From: Lutjanus erythropterus
Lineage: Eukaryota; Chordata; Actinopteri; Lutjaniformes; Lutjanidae
Direction of reading: 5' to 3'
DNA length: 64,000 bases
NCBI GenBank assembly: GCA_020091685.1
Contig: CM034606.1
Coordinates: 20,972,695 to 21,036,694 of the forward strand
Shown one piece after another: positions 11,380 through 22,900 of this stretch. Position 1 is the stretch's first letter, and every line of letters starts with the position of its first letter. The position numbers were made by a program, and so were the translations under genes. A model generated the notes under the pieces. The model was not told where the DNA came from and searched no databases. It was given only the letters and a program-made list of their open reading frames with translations.

Positions 11380-11515
11380 TATACACATATATATTTATAT
11401 ATATGTATATTTATATATGTGTGTGCAGCCCCCTTGATGCATGTCTACAGTGTTTGTGCATGTGTGCATTTCAAGCCTGTGTAATTTCCTCCAGGGATTA
11501 ATAAAGTATGACTTC
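11150..11515 (+). mobile_element. tRNA-derived SINE, interrupted by (AC)n
   Basis: GGGACAGCAGTGGGAACCAG resembles an RNA polymerase III A box region, and GTTCAAATCC at 11194-11203 matches the B box. GAGGGCCCTTAAGCAAGGC and AACCCAGAATTGCTC are typical of a fish SINE body. The 3' part ends with GGGATTAATAAAGTATG near 11492-11510. A microsatellite occupies 11329-11372. Assignment is from these signals and memory. Confidence 0.6.
11329..11372. repeat. (AC)n microsatellite
   Basis: About 22 perfect AC units followed by an AT-rich TATACATATA tract to about 11420. Confidence 0.95.
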
Positions 11516-11523
11516 TTCCTTAA

Positions 11524-11925
11524 GCTAAAGCTAGCTTACATCCCAGCAAACATTGGTCAGATTGTGAAATATGACACATACATGTATATGATAGACAACA
11601 GAAATACACTCAGTAATGAGGGAAAATGAAGCGCAGGGACTAGATTAGTGCAGGTGATTGAGGTGAGATTGAGATGGTCCAGATCAGCTGGACCCTGATT
11701 GCCTCAGGAAGAGAGCTTTGATAAGAGCTAAGATAACCTAGCATAGCCCTAAGTGAACAAACTCAGCATTCTCCTCCTCAAAACCCCCACATAATAAATC
11801 ACGATGCAACACCTGGGAATAAGCCATGAATATGGCAAATGCAGTGATATCTAACACGTTTGTCTGGATGTAACATTACTGCAGCTACTAAGCTAGTTAA
11901 CCAGATATGCTAATGTTTGCAGCTT
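11524..11925 (+). repeat. dispersed repeat I, copy 1
   Basis: This segment corresponds, in the opposite orientation, to 34021-34448. Shared blocks in order are GCTAAAGCTAGCTTACAT, CATTGGTCAGAT, AATACACTCAGTAA, GATAAGAGCTAAG, CTCCTCCTCAAA, and a terminal TGCTAA...GCAGCT region. Hand alignment of the first 100 bases gives about 80 percent identity. No terminal inverted repeats are obvious. Confidence 0.75.
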
Positions 11926-12738
11926 ACATTAACAGATAAAGAGAAAGTTTAATCCTATCCTCACGTTTGCTCTTGTGTTTTACATTTTTGAAAGACTACA
12001 GAAAGGATGCCACCCTCCAAACGCATGAGACACCAAGTATCAGAGCTTCATGCAGGCTGCTTCAACATGTAGGGAAATGCAAAGCTGGAAAGGCCTGTGG
12101 TGGCCTAGTTGCAGTTGCAAATCTATGATTGGACAGTTGCTTCTCACAGGAGGCTCTTATCAAAGGGTCAGTTGCATCACCCAGGCCTTTTCAGTATGTA
12201 AAAAATTGGGCAGTCATAGTGAAACTGAATCTGAAACTGAAAAGAAAACGGCAAATATTATTTGCAGCTTTTATTATTATTATTGTTTTGTAAATTACAA
12301 ATATTAATATTTTATCTTAACACAGTGAAAGAGAAAAAATCTGAATGGCAGTGCTGGGAAAATGTGGTGCGATGTTGACCTGCAGTGCGTGGCTGACAAC
12401 TCAAATTACAAGCATGATGCAAAGGCAAAGACTTGATGAAATGTTTTCTCATTTTTGCATGACACAAAAGGCAAGAATTCAATTTGAGTAGGTTACAGAG
12501 AGGGATTCATCTTCTGACTGCGAAAAGACAGAAAGAGAAAAAGCAGAGAGGAATACATTTCAGGCACTTCTCTCTCTCTATGGAAGCGTTAATGCGTTTT
12601 GTTGTTGCTTCTGTTTGTTGTGCAGTGCCCCAGTCGATCAGTGTCTGCTGCCTCACTGTCTGCGGAAGCCATGTCTAGTGAGATCGCACAGACTGTCTCA
12701 AATGCCCACACATGCAGTAATGCCCCCACACACATTTA
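11926..12738. other. no gene seen
   Basis: AT-rich with a short TTATTATTATTATTG tract near 12270. No exon recognised. Confidence 0.4.
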
Positions 12739-12986
12739 GTATAAAGACAAAAAAATCACTTCAAGGACATCCACAAAAAACACACACACTGTGTTTACAC
12801 ACTATCTCTTACGCCTTTGCATCACTGCCTCTGTTTCAAGGTTTAAGCCGAAGGCCTTTTAAGTCATTTTTTTATCCAGGGGCTCTTATGTTCATCACTG
12901 CCCTCATATCTTTAACAGGATGGGGGCCCATTTGAAACTTGGGTCTTAGTAAGGATGACCACAAGCACAACAACCATCTGTAATGT
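12739..12986. repeat. direct duplication, copy 1
   Basis: About 248 bases closely match 15061-15301. Shared blocks include CCTTTGCATCACTGCCTCTG, TTTCAAGGTTTAAGCC, CATCACTGCC, AACAGGAT and CACAACAACCATCTGTAATG. The copies are 2322 bases apart and enclose MITE C fragments and a LINE. Confidence 0.85.
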
Positions 12987-13075
12987 TGACAGACAGCGTT
13001 TTCTGATGAGAAACCACCATTATATAAGACAAACATCATTCTCCCCAGACCAAAGTCCTTAAGCGAAATCAGTGA
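12987..13075 (+). mobile_element. MITE family C fragment
   Basis: CAGACAGCGTTTTCTGATGAG and AAACCACCATTATATAAGAC match the interior of the family C copy at 9621-10127. It has no termini here and abuts the duplicated segment. Confidence 0.6.
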
Positions 13076-13134
13076 CTTTACTTCACAGAACATGGAGTTG
13101 CTGATGTGGTATCTGCCCCTTGCTTCCCCCCACC

Positions 13135-14218
13135 CTCACCCCCCCTGCAAATTTGCATACTGCCCAAACAGAGGCACAGAAGACACCCACCTGGAATAAC
13201 AGGACACCTATGTGAGGACGCTGTCCGTGAATTACAGATAAGGGTTTGACACCATAGTGCCTGCAAGCTCGTCAGCAAGTTAAAGGACCTGGGCCTAAAC
13301 AAAACACTGCGTGACCGGATCCTGGACTTTCTGACGGAACGCCCCCAGGTGGTGAAAATGGCCAATTGCACTTCTACATCAATGACTCTCAGCACAGGAG
13401 CACCACAGGGCAGTGTTCTCAGCCGCTCCTGTACTCCCACCACACCCATGACTATGCGGCAACAAAGGCTTCAAACGCCATCATGAAATTCGCAGATCGT
13501 ACTGCAGTTGTGGGGTCGATCACCCATGGCAATGACTTGGCCTACGGGGAAGAGGTGACCACTCTGGAACGGTGGAGTTAGAACAACCACCTCTCCCTAA
13601 ACATCTAAGACCAAATAGGTCATTGCAGATAACAGGAGGATGGGGGGCACTCAATGGCACAGTGGTGGAGACAGTGGGCACCTTTAAACACCCGGGTGTC
13701 AGCATCCACAAGGACCTGACATGGACAACCCACAACACTGCTGCGGTCAGGCAGGCCCAACAGAGACTATATGGACTGAGGACGTCTGAGCCGAGGCCAC
13801 AAATCCTCAGGGACTTCTATCAGGTCACCATAGAGAGTCTTCTGACAGGCTGCTTTACCACCTGATATGACAGCTGCACCAGCATGGGCCACAAGGTGCT
13901 GGGGAGGGTGGCTCACACAGCACAGCACAACACTGAGTACGAGCTGCGCAGCCTACAGGAGCTGTGCACCCAGCCGTGCCTCAAGAAGTCCCTAGGGACT
14001 AAAGGACACTACACACCCCCACAACAGCCTGCTGTCCCTTCTGCCCTCTGGTAGGAGATACAGGACTCTCAGGACTCACACCAGCAGACTGAGGAACTGT
14101 TTTTGTTTTTTTTCCCCAGGCCACTGGACTATTTAACAAATAACACAACATGCTCTCTCACACGCAAGTGCAATTAACCTTTGTGCAATATTTCAATAAA
14201 AACTGTATACAATACTCA

Positions 14219-14292
<74 letters not shown>

Positions 14293-14675
14293 CTCACTCA
14301 CACTCACAGACTCAGACATATAAGTGCAATACGCTGTCTGTACAATATGCAACATGTATTGCTTCTATATTTATTTGTTCTTTATTATGTCTTCGTATTG
14401 AGTGCTACTTACACTACTGAGTATTTTTACTTTATTATTATATATAATTTTGTAAATACACATTTTTCTTTATTTTATTTTATTCTATTGCTGTATATTT
14501 ATTTTATTTTTATTATGATTGTTCTGTCTTTTATTACTTAACTTACCTGTTTTTGCTATTTACACACTTACATACTCTTCAATGGAGCTTCCCAGCAGAA
14601 GTTTTTCTTGCAATTGTTCTTGTATAACTTGTGTAACAATAAACATCTTGAATCTTGAATCTTGAATCTTTTTGT
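13135..14675 (+). pseudogene. dead L2/CR1-like LINE, RT domain and 3' end
   Basis: A 5'-truncated non-LTR retrotransposon with several frameshifts. Conceptual pieces in order: ACKLVSKLKDLGLNKT then RILDFLTERPQVVKM (13250-13355), TLSTGAPQGSVLS (RT block), a frameshift, PLLYSHHTHDYAAT, then NAIMKFADRTAVVG at 13489-13500, where the catalytic FADD motif has become FADR. A stop follows LERWS near 13580. Later pieces are FKHPGVSIHKDLTW, QILRDFYQVTIESLLTG and LLSLLPSGRRYR, the usual C-terminal signature of fish L2/CR1-type RTs. The 3' end has TGTAACAATAAACATC and three TTGAATC units at about 14646-14670. A (CA)n tract lies in the 3' region. It cannot encode active protein. Confidence 0.85.
14221..14291. 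repeat. (AC)n microsatellite in LINE 3' region
   Basis: About 35 uninterrupted AC units, the longest microsatellite in the window. Confidence 0.95.
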
Positions 14676-14691
14676 GTGGATTCTGTGTTTC

Positions 14692-14975
14692 AAAAGGATA
14701 GTTCAAATTCAGTCACACAATAACATGAAAAATAACAGACTCAAGCAGTGGTAGAGCAGCAGTTCCTGTGTACTATGAGGTAAAATGAGTGCTTTTGTCT
14801 ATGAAGTTTGGTTGGTTTGAAGAGAGCAATATTTAACTTACACAACAGCAGTTGCCTGTCAGAAAAGGCTGTCTGATGGCAAAATAAAGTAGTAAAACAT
14901 TCAAAATATAGCATACACTTCAACTGATATTGATTTTTTCAGGTCACCCTGTCTTAAGTGGCTAAAAAAATGGCT
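14692..14975 (-). mobile_element. MITE family C fragment, inverted
   Basis: AAAGGATAGTTCAAATTC matches the family C end. On the minus strand CATCAGACAGCCTTTTCTGAC matches its interior, followed on the plus strand by ATATAGCATACACTTCAACTG and TTAAGTGGC. It is opposite in orientation to 12987-13075, so the LINE lies between inverted MITE fragments. Confidence 0.65.
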
Positions 14976-14983
14976 TCTCCACA

Positions 14984-14984
14984 G

Positions 14985-15057
<73 letters not shown>
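14984..15057. repeat. (AC)n microsatellite, interrupted
   Basis: AC units with two imperfections (CGCGCGC at the left and one CG near 15026). Confidence 0.95.
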
Positions 15058-15060
<3 letters not shown>

Positions 15061-15061
<1 letters not shown>

Positions 15062-15301
15062 GTTCAAAGACAGAAAAATGAGTTCAAGGACACCCACAAA
15101 AACACAAACACACAATCTCTCACACCTTTGCATCACTGCCTCTGTTTCAAGGTTTAAGCCAAAGGCCCTTTTAAGCCATTTTTTTTAATTCCAGGCCCTC
15201 TTATGTCCATCACTGCCTTCATATCTTCAACAGGATTGGAGCCCAGTCTAAACCTAGGTCTTAGTAATGATGACCACAGGCACAACAACCATCTGTAATG
15301 T
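15061..15301. repeat. direct duplication, copy 2
   Basis: Partner of 12739-12986 in the same orientation with scattered substitutions and small indels. After CCATCTGTAATG the two copies diverge: copy 1 runs into MITE C, copy 2 into unique sequence starting TGTCCGCTCC. Confidence 0.85.
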
Positions 15302-17529
15302 GTCCGCTCCTCCCTTCAGGGAGCTGGAGAAGGATCTGCTGTCACTCTAGCAGGGGAAACATCTGTTCCCATTAAATTACTGTGGCCCTGCCATGCAAGT
15401 TATCTCTACTGCACTCCATTTTACTGCCTGAGTCCTGCGCCTGTCGACAAGGGGATAAAACAAGATTAGTTAAATGACTGGGAACTGGGGAAGTAGTAAG
15501 GGATGGACGGAGGGGGGAGAGGGAGACGTCTCTTCCCTTGTCGTCTGCTCTCTTACCAATTAGGATCTGGGGACTGTCCTCGAGTGAAGCAAAAGAGGGA
15601 TATAATCACCTCATCCATCAGCTAACTTGTCACCATGCGGCCTAAACCTAATACATGAGGAACACTGTGAGTGGCCTGTGAGAAGAAGCTTGTCCATACT
15701 GAAGATCTCTTAGATGTTGTGATGACTGAGTGAAGGCATTGTTCTGACATTTACTTTTCAAATGCTCAAGTACCGTTCAGGATCTGAACTTTGTGTTTTA
15801 GTTTCAAAACTGTTTTGCTGTTCGCAATCATGCTGTATCTGCTATATCTGCAAACTTCACATCTATTTTTAAACTAGTGGCGCTGTGTCACTGACTCACC
15901 AGCACAGTTGATGGAGGATGCTGAACCTGGTTTCCAAAATTCACAACACACTTTTATTTAATCAAATATTCTGCTTCAACCCACATTTGCTGGCATTTGG
16001 CCTTTCAAAAACATTTTCACTGTGGTCAGAAAACTGTATTAATGGGGTGTTCTATAGCAATGTGACAGCACCATAAATTATATTTATGAAAGAAAGTTAA
16101 TTTAATCCTTTTATAAATGTTACAGCTGCAAGAAATAGCCTAACAGGAGATCTTTTGGATGGAGTAATACTTCTAGTGATGATCTCTGTGTGAATTCATG
16201 CTGATTTGAGCACGTTCTAGATGTCTACTTGACCAATCAGATTGCTTGATCAGATCTACTTGTTGTATAGTAATTCAGAATGAATGAATTGTGGACACCA
16301 CTGTGCAATAAGGTAGAAAATATACCAACTTGCAGCTGGACATGTGGCACACAACCACAACCCACAACATCTGGTATTATCTGATTGTAGATGAAAGAGC
16401 TGTAACTGTGTCACATCCAGTTTTGTTTGTTCTCTTTCACAGGACACATAAATAAACAAAGTGCAGCATCATTTGGACAGTTTGTTCAGTCAGCATGAAT
16501 TAAATATAGCCGAGAAAGGTTTGCGCGTGCGTGGGTGAGTGTGTGTGTGTTCATGTGTGGCTAAGTGCTCTCTGTGACTCTAACCTTTGTATCAGATTTC
16601 ATTGTAGTTTTTGACATTTTCCTCTGACAAATATAAAAAAAACACAGAACAATCTTGATATTTATGCATCTGTAACAGATGCTGCTTGTGAAAGCAGAAT
16701 GTATCTTTTTGGATATGCTTCCTTTGTTATGTAAGCCTGGATCCTCATTCTTCACAAAAGATGCATTCATTTGGTATTCAACAAATACAGATGTGAGCTA
16801 AACTAAAAGCTGCTGTAGGCTTTTTAATGCAACACATTTGCTCAAAACTCAACATTTATACTGTCATAAAAGATCACTTTGCTTTTCGCTGCAGGAGAAG
16901 TGCCACTGCGTTTTTAACACGCACTTAACAGCATGAAGTATGACCATATGTGCAGACATTTGCTGCTGAAATACATTGCAAACCACAAGTCACAGCATCA
17001 ATATCACTGAGGTTTCTTTAATCTCTAAAAGATGCTTGGCGCACAGCTCTGCCTTGTGAGATTTTTTTTTCCTTATGTCACTGGAAAACACAAAAATGTT
17101 CCTTCCAAAATCATCTTGCAAAAATGACACCAGCCTAACAGGCTTACATTATAGGAAATGACATGTAATTTAAATTAAAATGATAGTGACAGATAACTTT
17201 CAGTTTTCAGTTTGAGGTTAAGCTGCATGTTCAGTCATTCTGTTGTAGCTTGAAGGAGTGCAGGTGAGAGTTGTGTGAGGGAAGAGGACGGGGTGAGGCA
17301 AGCCAGGTAAGAAGAAAAAGAGATATCTGGAGGGGTGAAACAGCAGGGGAGAAGTGAAGTAATGAAGAATATTGGCTGAGAGAAAACCCCGCTGAGTGTC
17401 ATGACAAAGTGAGGTGGCAACGATCTCTAAAAATAGAGATCCTCAAATGGAGGGATATAAACAAAATGAAAGCAATCAGGTGACTTTTGCATAGCTCTCT
17501 CTCTCTGTCTCCCTCTCACACATGCACAA

Positions 17530-17531
<2 letters not shown>
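15302..17531. other. no gene seen
   Basis: About 15300-15620 is GC-richer than average and looks unique; it could be regulatory, but nothing coding is supported. The rest is AT-rich. A short TG-rich run lies near 16530-16550. Confidence 0.35.

Positions 17532-17562
<31 letters not shown>
17532..17562. repeat. (AC)n microsatellite
   Basis: About 15 AC units after a CT-rich tract. Confidence 0.95.
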
Positions 17563-17564
<2 letters not shown>

Positions 17565-17761
17565 CAGATGACATATGTGTCCTTGACAAAAGAGAGGGAA
17601 ACTAAGTACGCTGCAAGTCAGAGCTTTGCACAAAGATCTGGAGTAAACTGATCGTAAGGGGAGTACAGAGGAGATAAAAAACAGAAAATAATATTAAAAG
17701 CTGGAAAATTAATCATTATAGAATATTTGGGTAAACAGTGTAAAAGAAAGTGTAATATAGT

Positions 17762-18523
17762 TTAATAGAGTAGTTCAATATTTTGGAAAATATGTTTATT
17801 TGCTTTCTGGCAGAGACTGAGAACCACTGTAATATCTGCCTGTTAAAGGACCAATTCGTAGGAATTAGTGGCATCTAGCATTGAGCTTGCAGACTGCACA
17901 CACCTTGTCTCACTCTCCCCTTCCAAGTGTGTAGGAGAACCTACGGTAGCCACAAAGCTCATGTAAAATGTGAAAGGCTGTGTTTAGTTTGTCTGTTCTG
18001 GGATACTGTAGGTCCTGCATCCTCCATAGATAGAAAAGGCTCAGTCTAAGGTAACAAAAACACAATAATCCTTATTTTCAAGTGATTACTAATGAATGCT
18101 CGTGTTCATTACACTCTAGACCTTTATATATGAAGTTACAGTCAGGAGCTGGTTAGCTTAGCTTAAGACAAAGACAGAAACAAAACAGGAAACAAATCTG
18201 TAAAGCTCACAAATGATTAAAATGCATTATATCATGTTCTGGGTGAGTAATCGCCTCTGATTGGCTGCAGGGTGACCATGAATTCATGATAATGGACACC
18301 AACTAAGTAGTTCCAGGGAAAATGTCTCTATTGATCTAAACTAAGGCGTCAGAATGAGAAACCATCACAACAAAGACCTCCAGTCTTCATGCTACGCTAA
18401 GCTAACTGGCTACAAACAGTAGTTTCATATTTAATGGATACTAGAAGTATCAGTTATACTCATCTAACTCCCTGCCAGAAAGTGATAAAATACATTTCCC
18501 AAAAAGTCAGACTGTTCCTTTAA
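17762..18523. mobile_element. MITE family B with nested family A
   Basis: The left end AGTTCAATATTTTGGAAAAT followed by TTTGCTTTCTGGCAGAGA forms an imperfect inverted repeat with the right end, whose minus strand reads TTTAAAGGAACAGTCTGAC then TTTTTGGGAAATGTATTTTA and CACTTTCTGGCAGGGAG. Interior inverted motifs GGTTAGCTTAGCTTA (18151) and CTACGCTAAGCTAACTGGC (18391) support a foldback element. Family A is inserted at 17844-18128. Confidence 0.8.
17844..18128 (+). mobile_element. MITE family A, copy 3 (nested)
   Basis: Begins TTAAAGGACCAATTCGTAGG and ends TTACACTCTAGACCTTTA, an imperfect inverted pair. Interior has TAGTGGCATCTAGC, CTTCCAAGTGTGTAGGAGAA, GTTTAGTTTGTCTGTTCTGG and CAAGTGATTACTAATGAATG. 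It is slightly shortened near its right end. It splits family B between CTGCCTG and TATATGAAGTTAC. Confidence 0.75.
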
Positions 18524-19350
18524 AACTACTGATGACATTTAGGAGGTTTCACATCTTCACTGTACATATTCTTTTAAAAATATCACACCATAGCCTCATA
18601 TAACAATTAACTCCAAATCATTAAGCTTTCTTTGCAGACGTACCATACTGCAGACTTTACCTCATTCTTCACCCTGAATAACATCATAGGTGAAATCTTT
18701 CCCGCACAGCTGATGGGGTGTTTCATAGTAATTAATAAACCCTTTAATTATTCAGTGGAGCTCAGCGGTTGTCATAAAGCTAATAGTAAAAAGCAGCAGT
18801 GGCTATCATCTTTCACCCGGATAGTTTAATTCTTACCACTGCCTAAGTCTGATTAAAGCTCCGCAGCTCATTGCTATGCTTTTCAATACAATGACTGCGA
18901 GCGGTGATAAACAACTTTTTAATTGCAAATGCCTGAAGTGTGACCAGTGTCAGAAGTTTGCATTTTGCATCAGCACACTGTTTGCATTGCAGCATGGCTC
19001 ACCTCCCCTAAAAGACGGTGAAATGCATACCCAGGCTATTCAAAACACTAAATGCTGCTTCATTCATTTTCATTTTCATTTAACACGCTGAAGATTATGG
19101 CTGATGTTTTTTTTTTTTACTTCTCACACATTTCTCCTCTTGCTTTCATATGATTTTATTTGACTACTATGACTACTATTTCATTTATACTGTTTTTATT
19201 TCTACTTCTTTTTTCTTGTTTGTTCTGGTTTTATAGGTTTTACTTTCTCTATGCTCATGTTCTTTGGCCTTTTTGTTTTATTTTATCTGCCTTGTCTGGT
19301 TTAGTTTATTATTATTAATAAACTACTGTATTTACTACTGTATGTTTGAC
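18524..19350. other. unique-looking AT-rich DNA, no gene seen
   Basis: Contains homeodomain-like TAATTAATAAA and TTTAATTATTC near 18730-18755 and a poly-T run at about 19107-19119. This could be regulatory; there is no evidence of coding sequence. Confidence 0.35.
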
Positions 19351-19954
19351 TTAAAGGAGAAATATGTAAGACCCTAGCATTCAACAATGGGTGCTGCAGT
19401 CCAAATATTAAAATGGAGTCATAGACAGTATATTAAGTAGCCTGAATCCTTCTTTAATATACTACATTCTATAGTTGAAGTGAGTTGTTTCCACCGTCCC
19501 CTCCTCCTCAGATCTGAAGCTCAGGCAGGTTGCCTGCAGGCTGCAGGGACACTGAACAACATTATATTTTGACAATGACAAGTGATGTTGAGTCCAACAA
19601 ATTATGTTGACCAGCTGTTTATAACGGTCAGTTGTCTGTCAATTTAAAGCTTTGCCCATTATCCTGAAAACAAAAGCTGCTCCGAGAATACACACTCTGG
19701 AGTTGGAGTTCAGTGACTGCCTGCCTTACTGGCTGCCAGACCTCATTATTGCTCAATTTAAGCATTATAAACATCTGCTTCTTCAAAAGAACAAACAGCA
19801 TTAGTTTTAACTCAAATAAACTTGACATGGGAAGTTCAAAGGAGATCATGCAACATGTAGTATAAGTATTACAATTTAGCATGTTTTCTTAATCTCTGTT
19901 GACATGGTCATTTTATGATTCATTACAATAAATATATTAAATACTTCTCCTTTA
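19351..19954. mobile_element. MITE family D
   Basis: Left end TTAAAGGAGAAATATGTAAG is inverted at the right end (plus strand AATACTTCTCCTTTAG). About 604 bp, non-coding. Its TTAAAGG start resembles families A, B and C. Confidence 0.65.
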
Positions 19955-22900
19955 GGACTACATGGTAAAGAATTGTCCTGTGTGGGCACCCTTTGCTCAA
20001 TGTTAACGCAGGAATTAATCACCACTGAATATTCATTAGGAAATCATTACCATCTTCAACATGTAATACATCACAAACCATCTCTCTCCTGATAAGAACG
20101 TAATTGTCTTTCAGGGTCTGCAGACTCTAGTGGGCTTCAAGAGATTCTCGCAAAGTAACGATTGGCCTTCGGTGTTGGACATGGATAATCAATGTGTAAT
20201 TATTCTTTCAATGTGAAACCGAATGAATATGCAAAGACGCAAGACACAGCAGCTCAATCTTTCTGTTGAGTTTTAATCACTCTGATGAAATACTGTTTTT
20301 CCCCCATTTCCACGTGTGAATAAATCAATGACATGAAGACAGAGGGGAGAATCTTTCTTTCTTTCTTTATCTTATAAATATACTGGCCCATCACTCCCTC
20401 CATCATTTGGATCTGTTTTACAGTAAACTTTTACAAGCAAGATATCTTGGCTTGTAATGAGACAAATATAGATTTTTACAGGTTAGTGGCGTCTATCTGG
20501 CAGAGCTTCCTCCCCTGCTGCGATAAACATCATTGTGTAATATGCATTTCACCTTGAGAAATATTTTGCTGCATCATCACTGTATCACAAACAACGATTA
20601 CCCGGTCTGAACCAGTTTTATCATCCCACTTCATAAAAAATACAAAAAAGTGAAAATGAAACATAGGGTATCTTGATAACAAAGCAGCGCCGGGCTTTCA
20701 GCTTTCATCAGTATTTGTCCAGAAACAAAACACCATATCACTGTTGTGTAATACACTTTATGGAATTGCCTTCACAGCAAACAGCAATACCTTTTTGCCC
20801 TTGATGCCCCACGGTGCACTATAAGACATTTATCTTGAACACATGCATATGTAAGCATATATTTTGAAGCATGTGCACACCCAGTATCACATGAGCACTC
20901 ATGCACAGCGTCTGCTTCGGCCTCTCATATCAAAAGGATGCCACTGAGAAACACAAAGTGAGAGCATCATAACCTTTGCTGTGGCTAGTCTTTGTAAATT
21001 GTTCCCTTTAAATTATTCATCATGAACATATTTGTCAGCCAGATCCTGGTGTGCTGTAGAGGCTTTTAAATATTGAATAGATTTCACATCTAATAACACC
21101 AGAGAACGCACTAAACTCCATGAAGTAACTATCAGGCAAGCATGACTCATATACAGGATGTGTCACAGCAGAAGAAGAGAATCCCGCTGCATATGTCAGC
21201 ATCACTTCCAGCTTGCCTCTGTGCTCTATGAAAAATGGTAAACAGTGTGAGAGCATCCCATTGAATCTGCCTCCCACTCAGAGTCTCCCTGCTTGGTTTT
21301 CTGACACTCTGCTGGTGGGAAACAGGGGGGCGGGGGGTCAGAGGAACACCGCCCTGGTACTCAAGAGATCCCAGAGTTCAGGACGAGCTCTAATTGTGGT
21401 TGTGGAGTGGAGGAGGTTTTGACCTTTACTGATTTATTTACACACAAACATCTCTATCATCAGAGATGTGGCTGGGCATCTTCCCTCTGAGAAATCCTTA
21501 GACCCAGCTCCAGAATACCTCTTATAAATAAAGCTCTCTTTTATAAGACAACACACACAGAGAATAAGTGAGACACACACACTGGCATTTGCATGCCCTA
21601 ATACACAAACTCAAGCTTACAAACACAGAAATATCCTCCTGCTGAGCACAAACTGAGTCATTTGATATTTGTATGGGGTGCAGAGTTAAGATGAGTTAAT
21701 TTAACCAGTTTGGGGTTACATTTAAACTTAAATCTCCCTTGAAGGGACGTTTTCCTCAGAACATCAGTAATGTTTGTGTTCTATTCAAGGATAAAGATAA
21801 CATTGTTCCACATGTTCCACACAGCGGTCGTTAAGTAACATTCAGTGTGTCTTGGTCTGATGTAATCCCCCAAACAGAAACGTCTTTTACTTTTTTGTCT
21901 TAGATTGTTTTTTGTTCAGGTTCACTTTAACTCTCTTTTGTTTTCTGAATGTGATGTTTGACTTTCACCCTGCTGAAATGATTTGACAGGGGCATTTCAT
22001 CATGTTACCTCATACGACAAAAGCTGATAAAATCTTTTCATTATTTCCACTGCAGCTATTTTTGGAAATGATATAATGGTGTGCATGAGACCAACACCCT
22101 TAATGATGACACATCAGAATTAAGCAATAAAGAAGCAAAAGGAGAAGAACAGAACAACACAATTCAGCACTTTTGCCAGCAGCAGTATTGTTAACATTAC
22201 AGCAGTGCATTGCTATACTTTGCCTTAGATATATATGTCATTAAAAGTGAAACAATCTTTGCTTATTTTTCTCCTGTTACAGTGCAGTGCAATATACCTT
22301 ATTTTTTATGTACTTGCTTGCTGAGGTCTACATTTTCAACCAGGAACACATCACATGATGGATTGGTGGCAGCCATTGACTGGAACACAACAGTAATCAA
22401 TGCAAACTGGCTGCCAAAGAATCTGCTCAACAAAGCCCCGTGTAAAGCTTTGTTACAAAACAAATAAAAATGTGCAACTTGCAAATGCTGCAGATACGCA
22501 AAAAAGAAATCTGTTATCTAACAAGCCAGACAGTAATGTAAGAAATTATCATTAACAAGCATATAAGACTGTTGTATCAGGACAAAATCCTTTAACATTT
22601 CACCTTCTCATGGAACCATTTTGTGCTTTCCTGTATACTTTATAGAACTGTTTCTGTAATTAAAAAAAAACAAAACATAAACAGCATTTGCCCTGAAAGT
22701 GTCAGTGAAAACCTGACAAATCTGACTATTATCAAGGTATTGTAATTGTCCTCTGTTTAGTTGCTGAATCGTCATTAAAGATTGTGTTCCTAATTTAAAC
22801 GTTGAGTAAGAGGAATGCCAGGATGAGAAATTGAATACTGGTCATGCAAAGAACAATGTAATTGGATCGGGCAGATATGTTGCAAAAATGATTAATTCAT

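Noticed and set aside
14158-14420. Frames encoding poly-(Thr-His) or poly-(Cys-Val)
   Set aside because: These are translations of the (CA)n/(TG)n tract. The same applies at 11329, 14984, 17532, 45405 and 50364.
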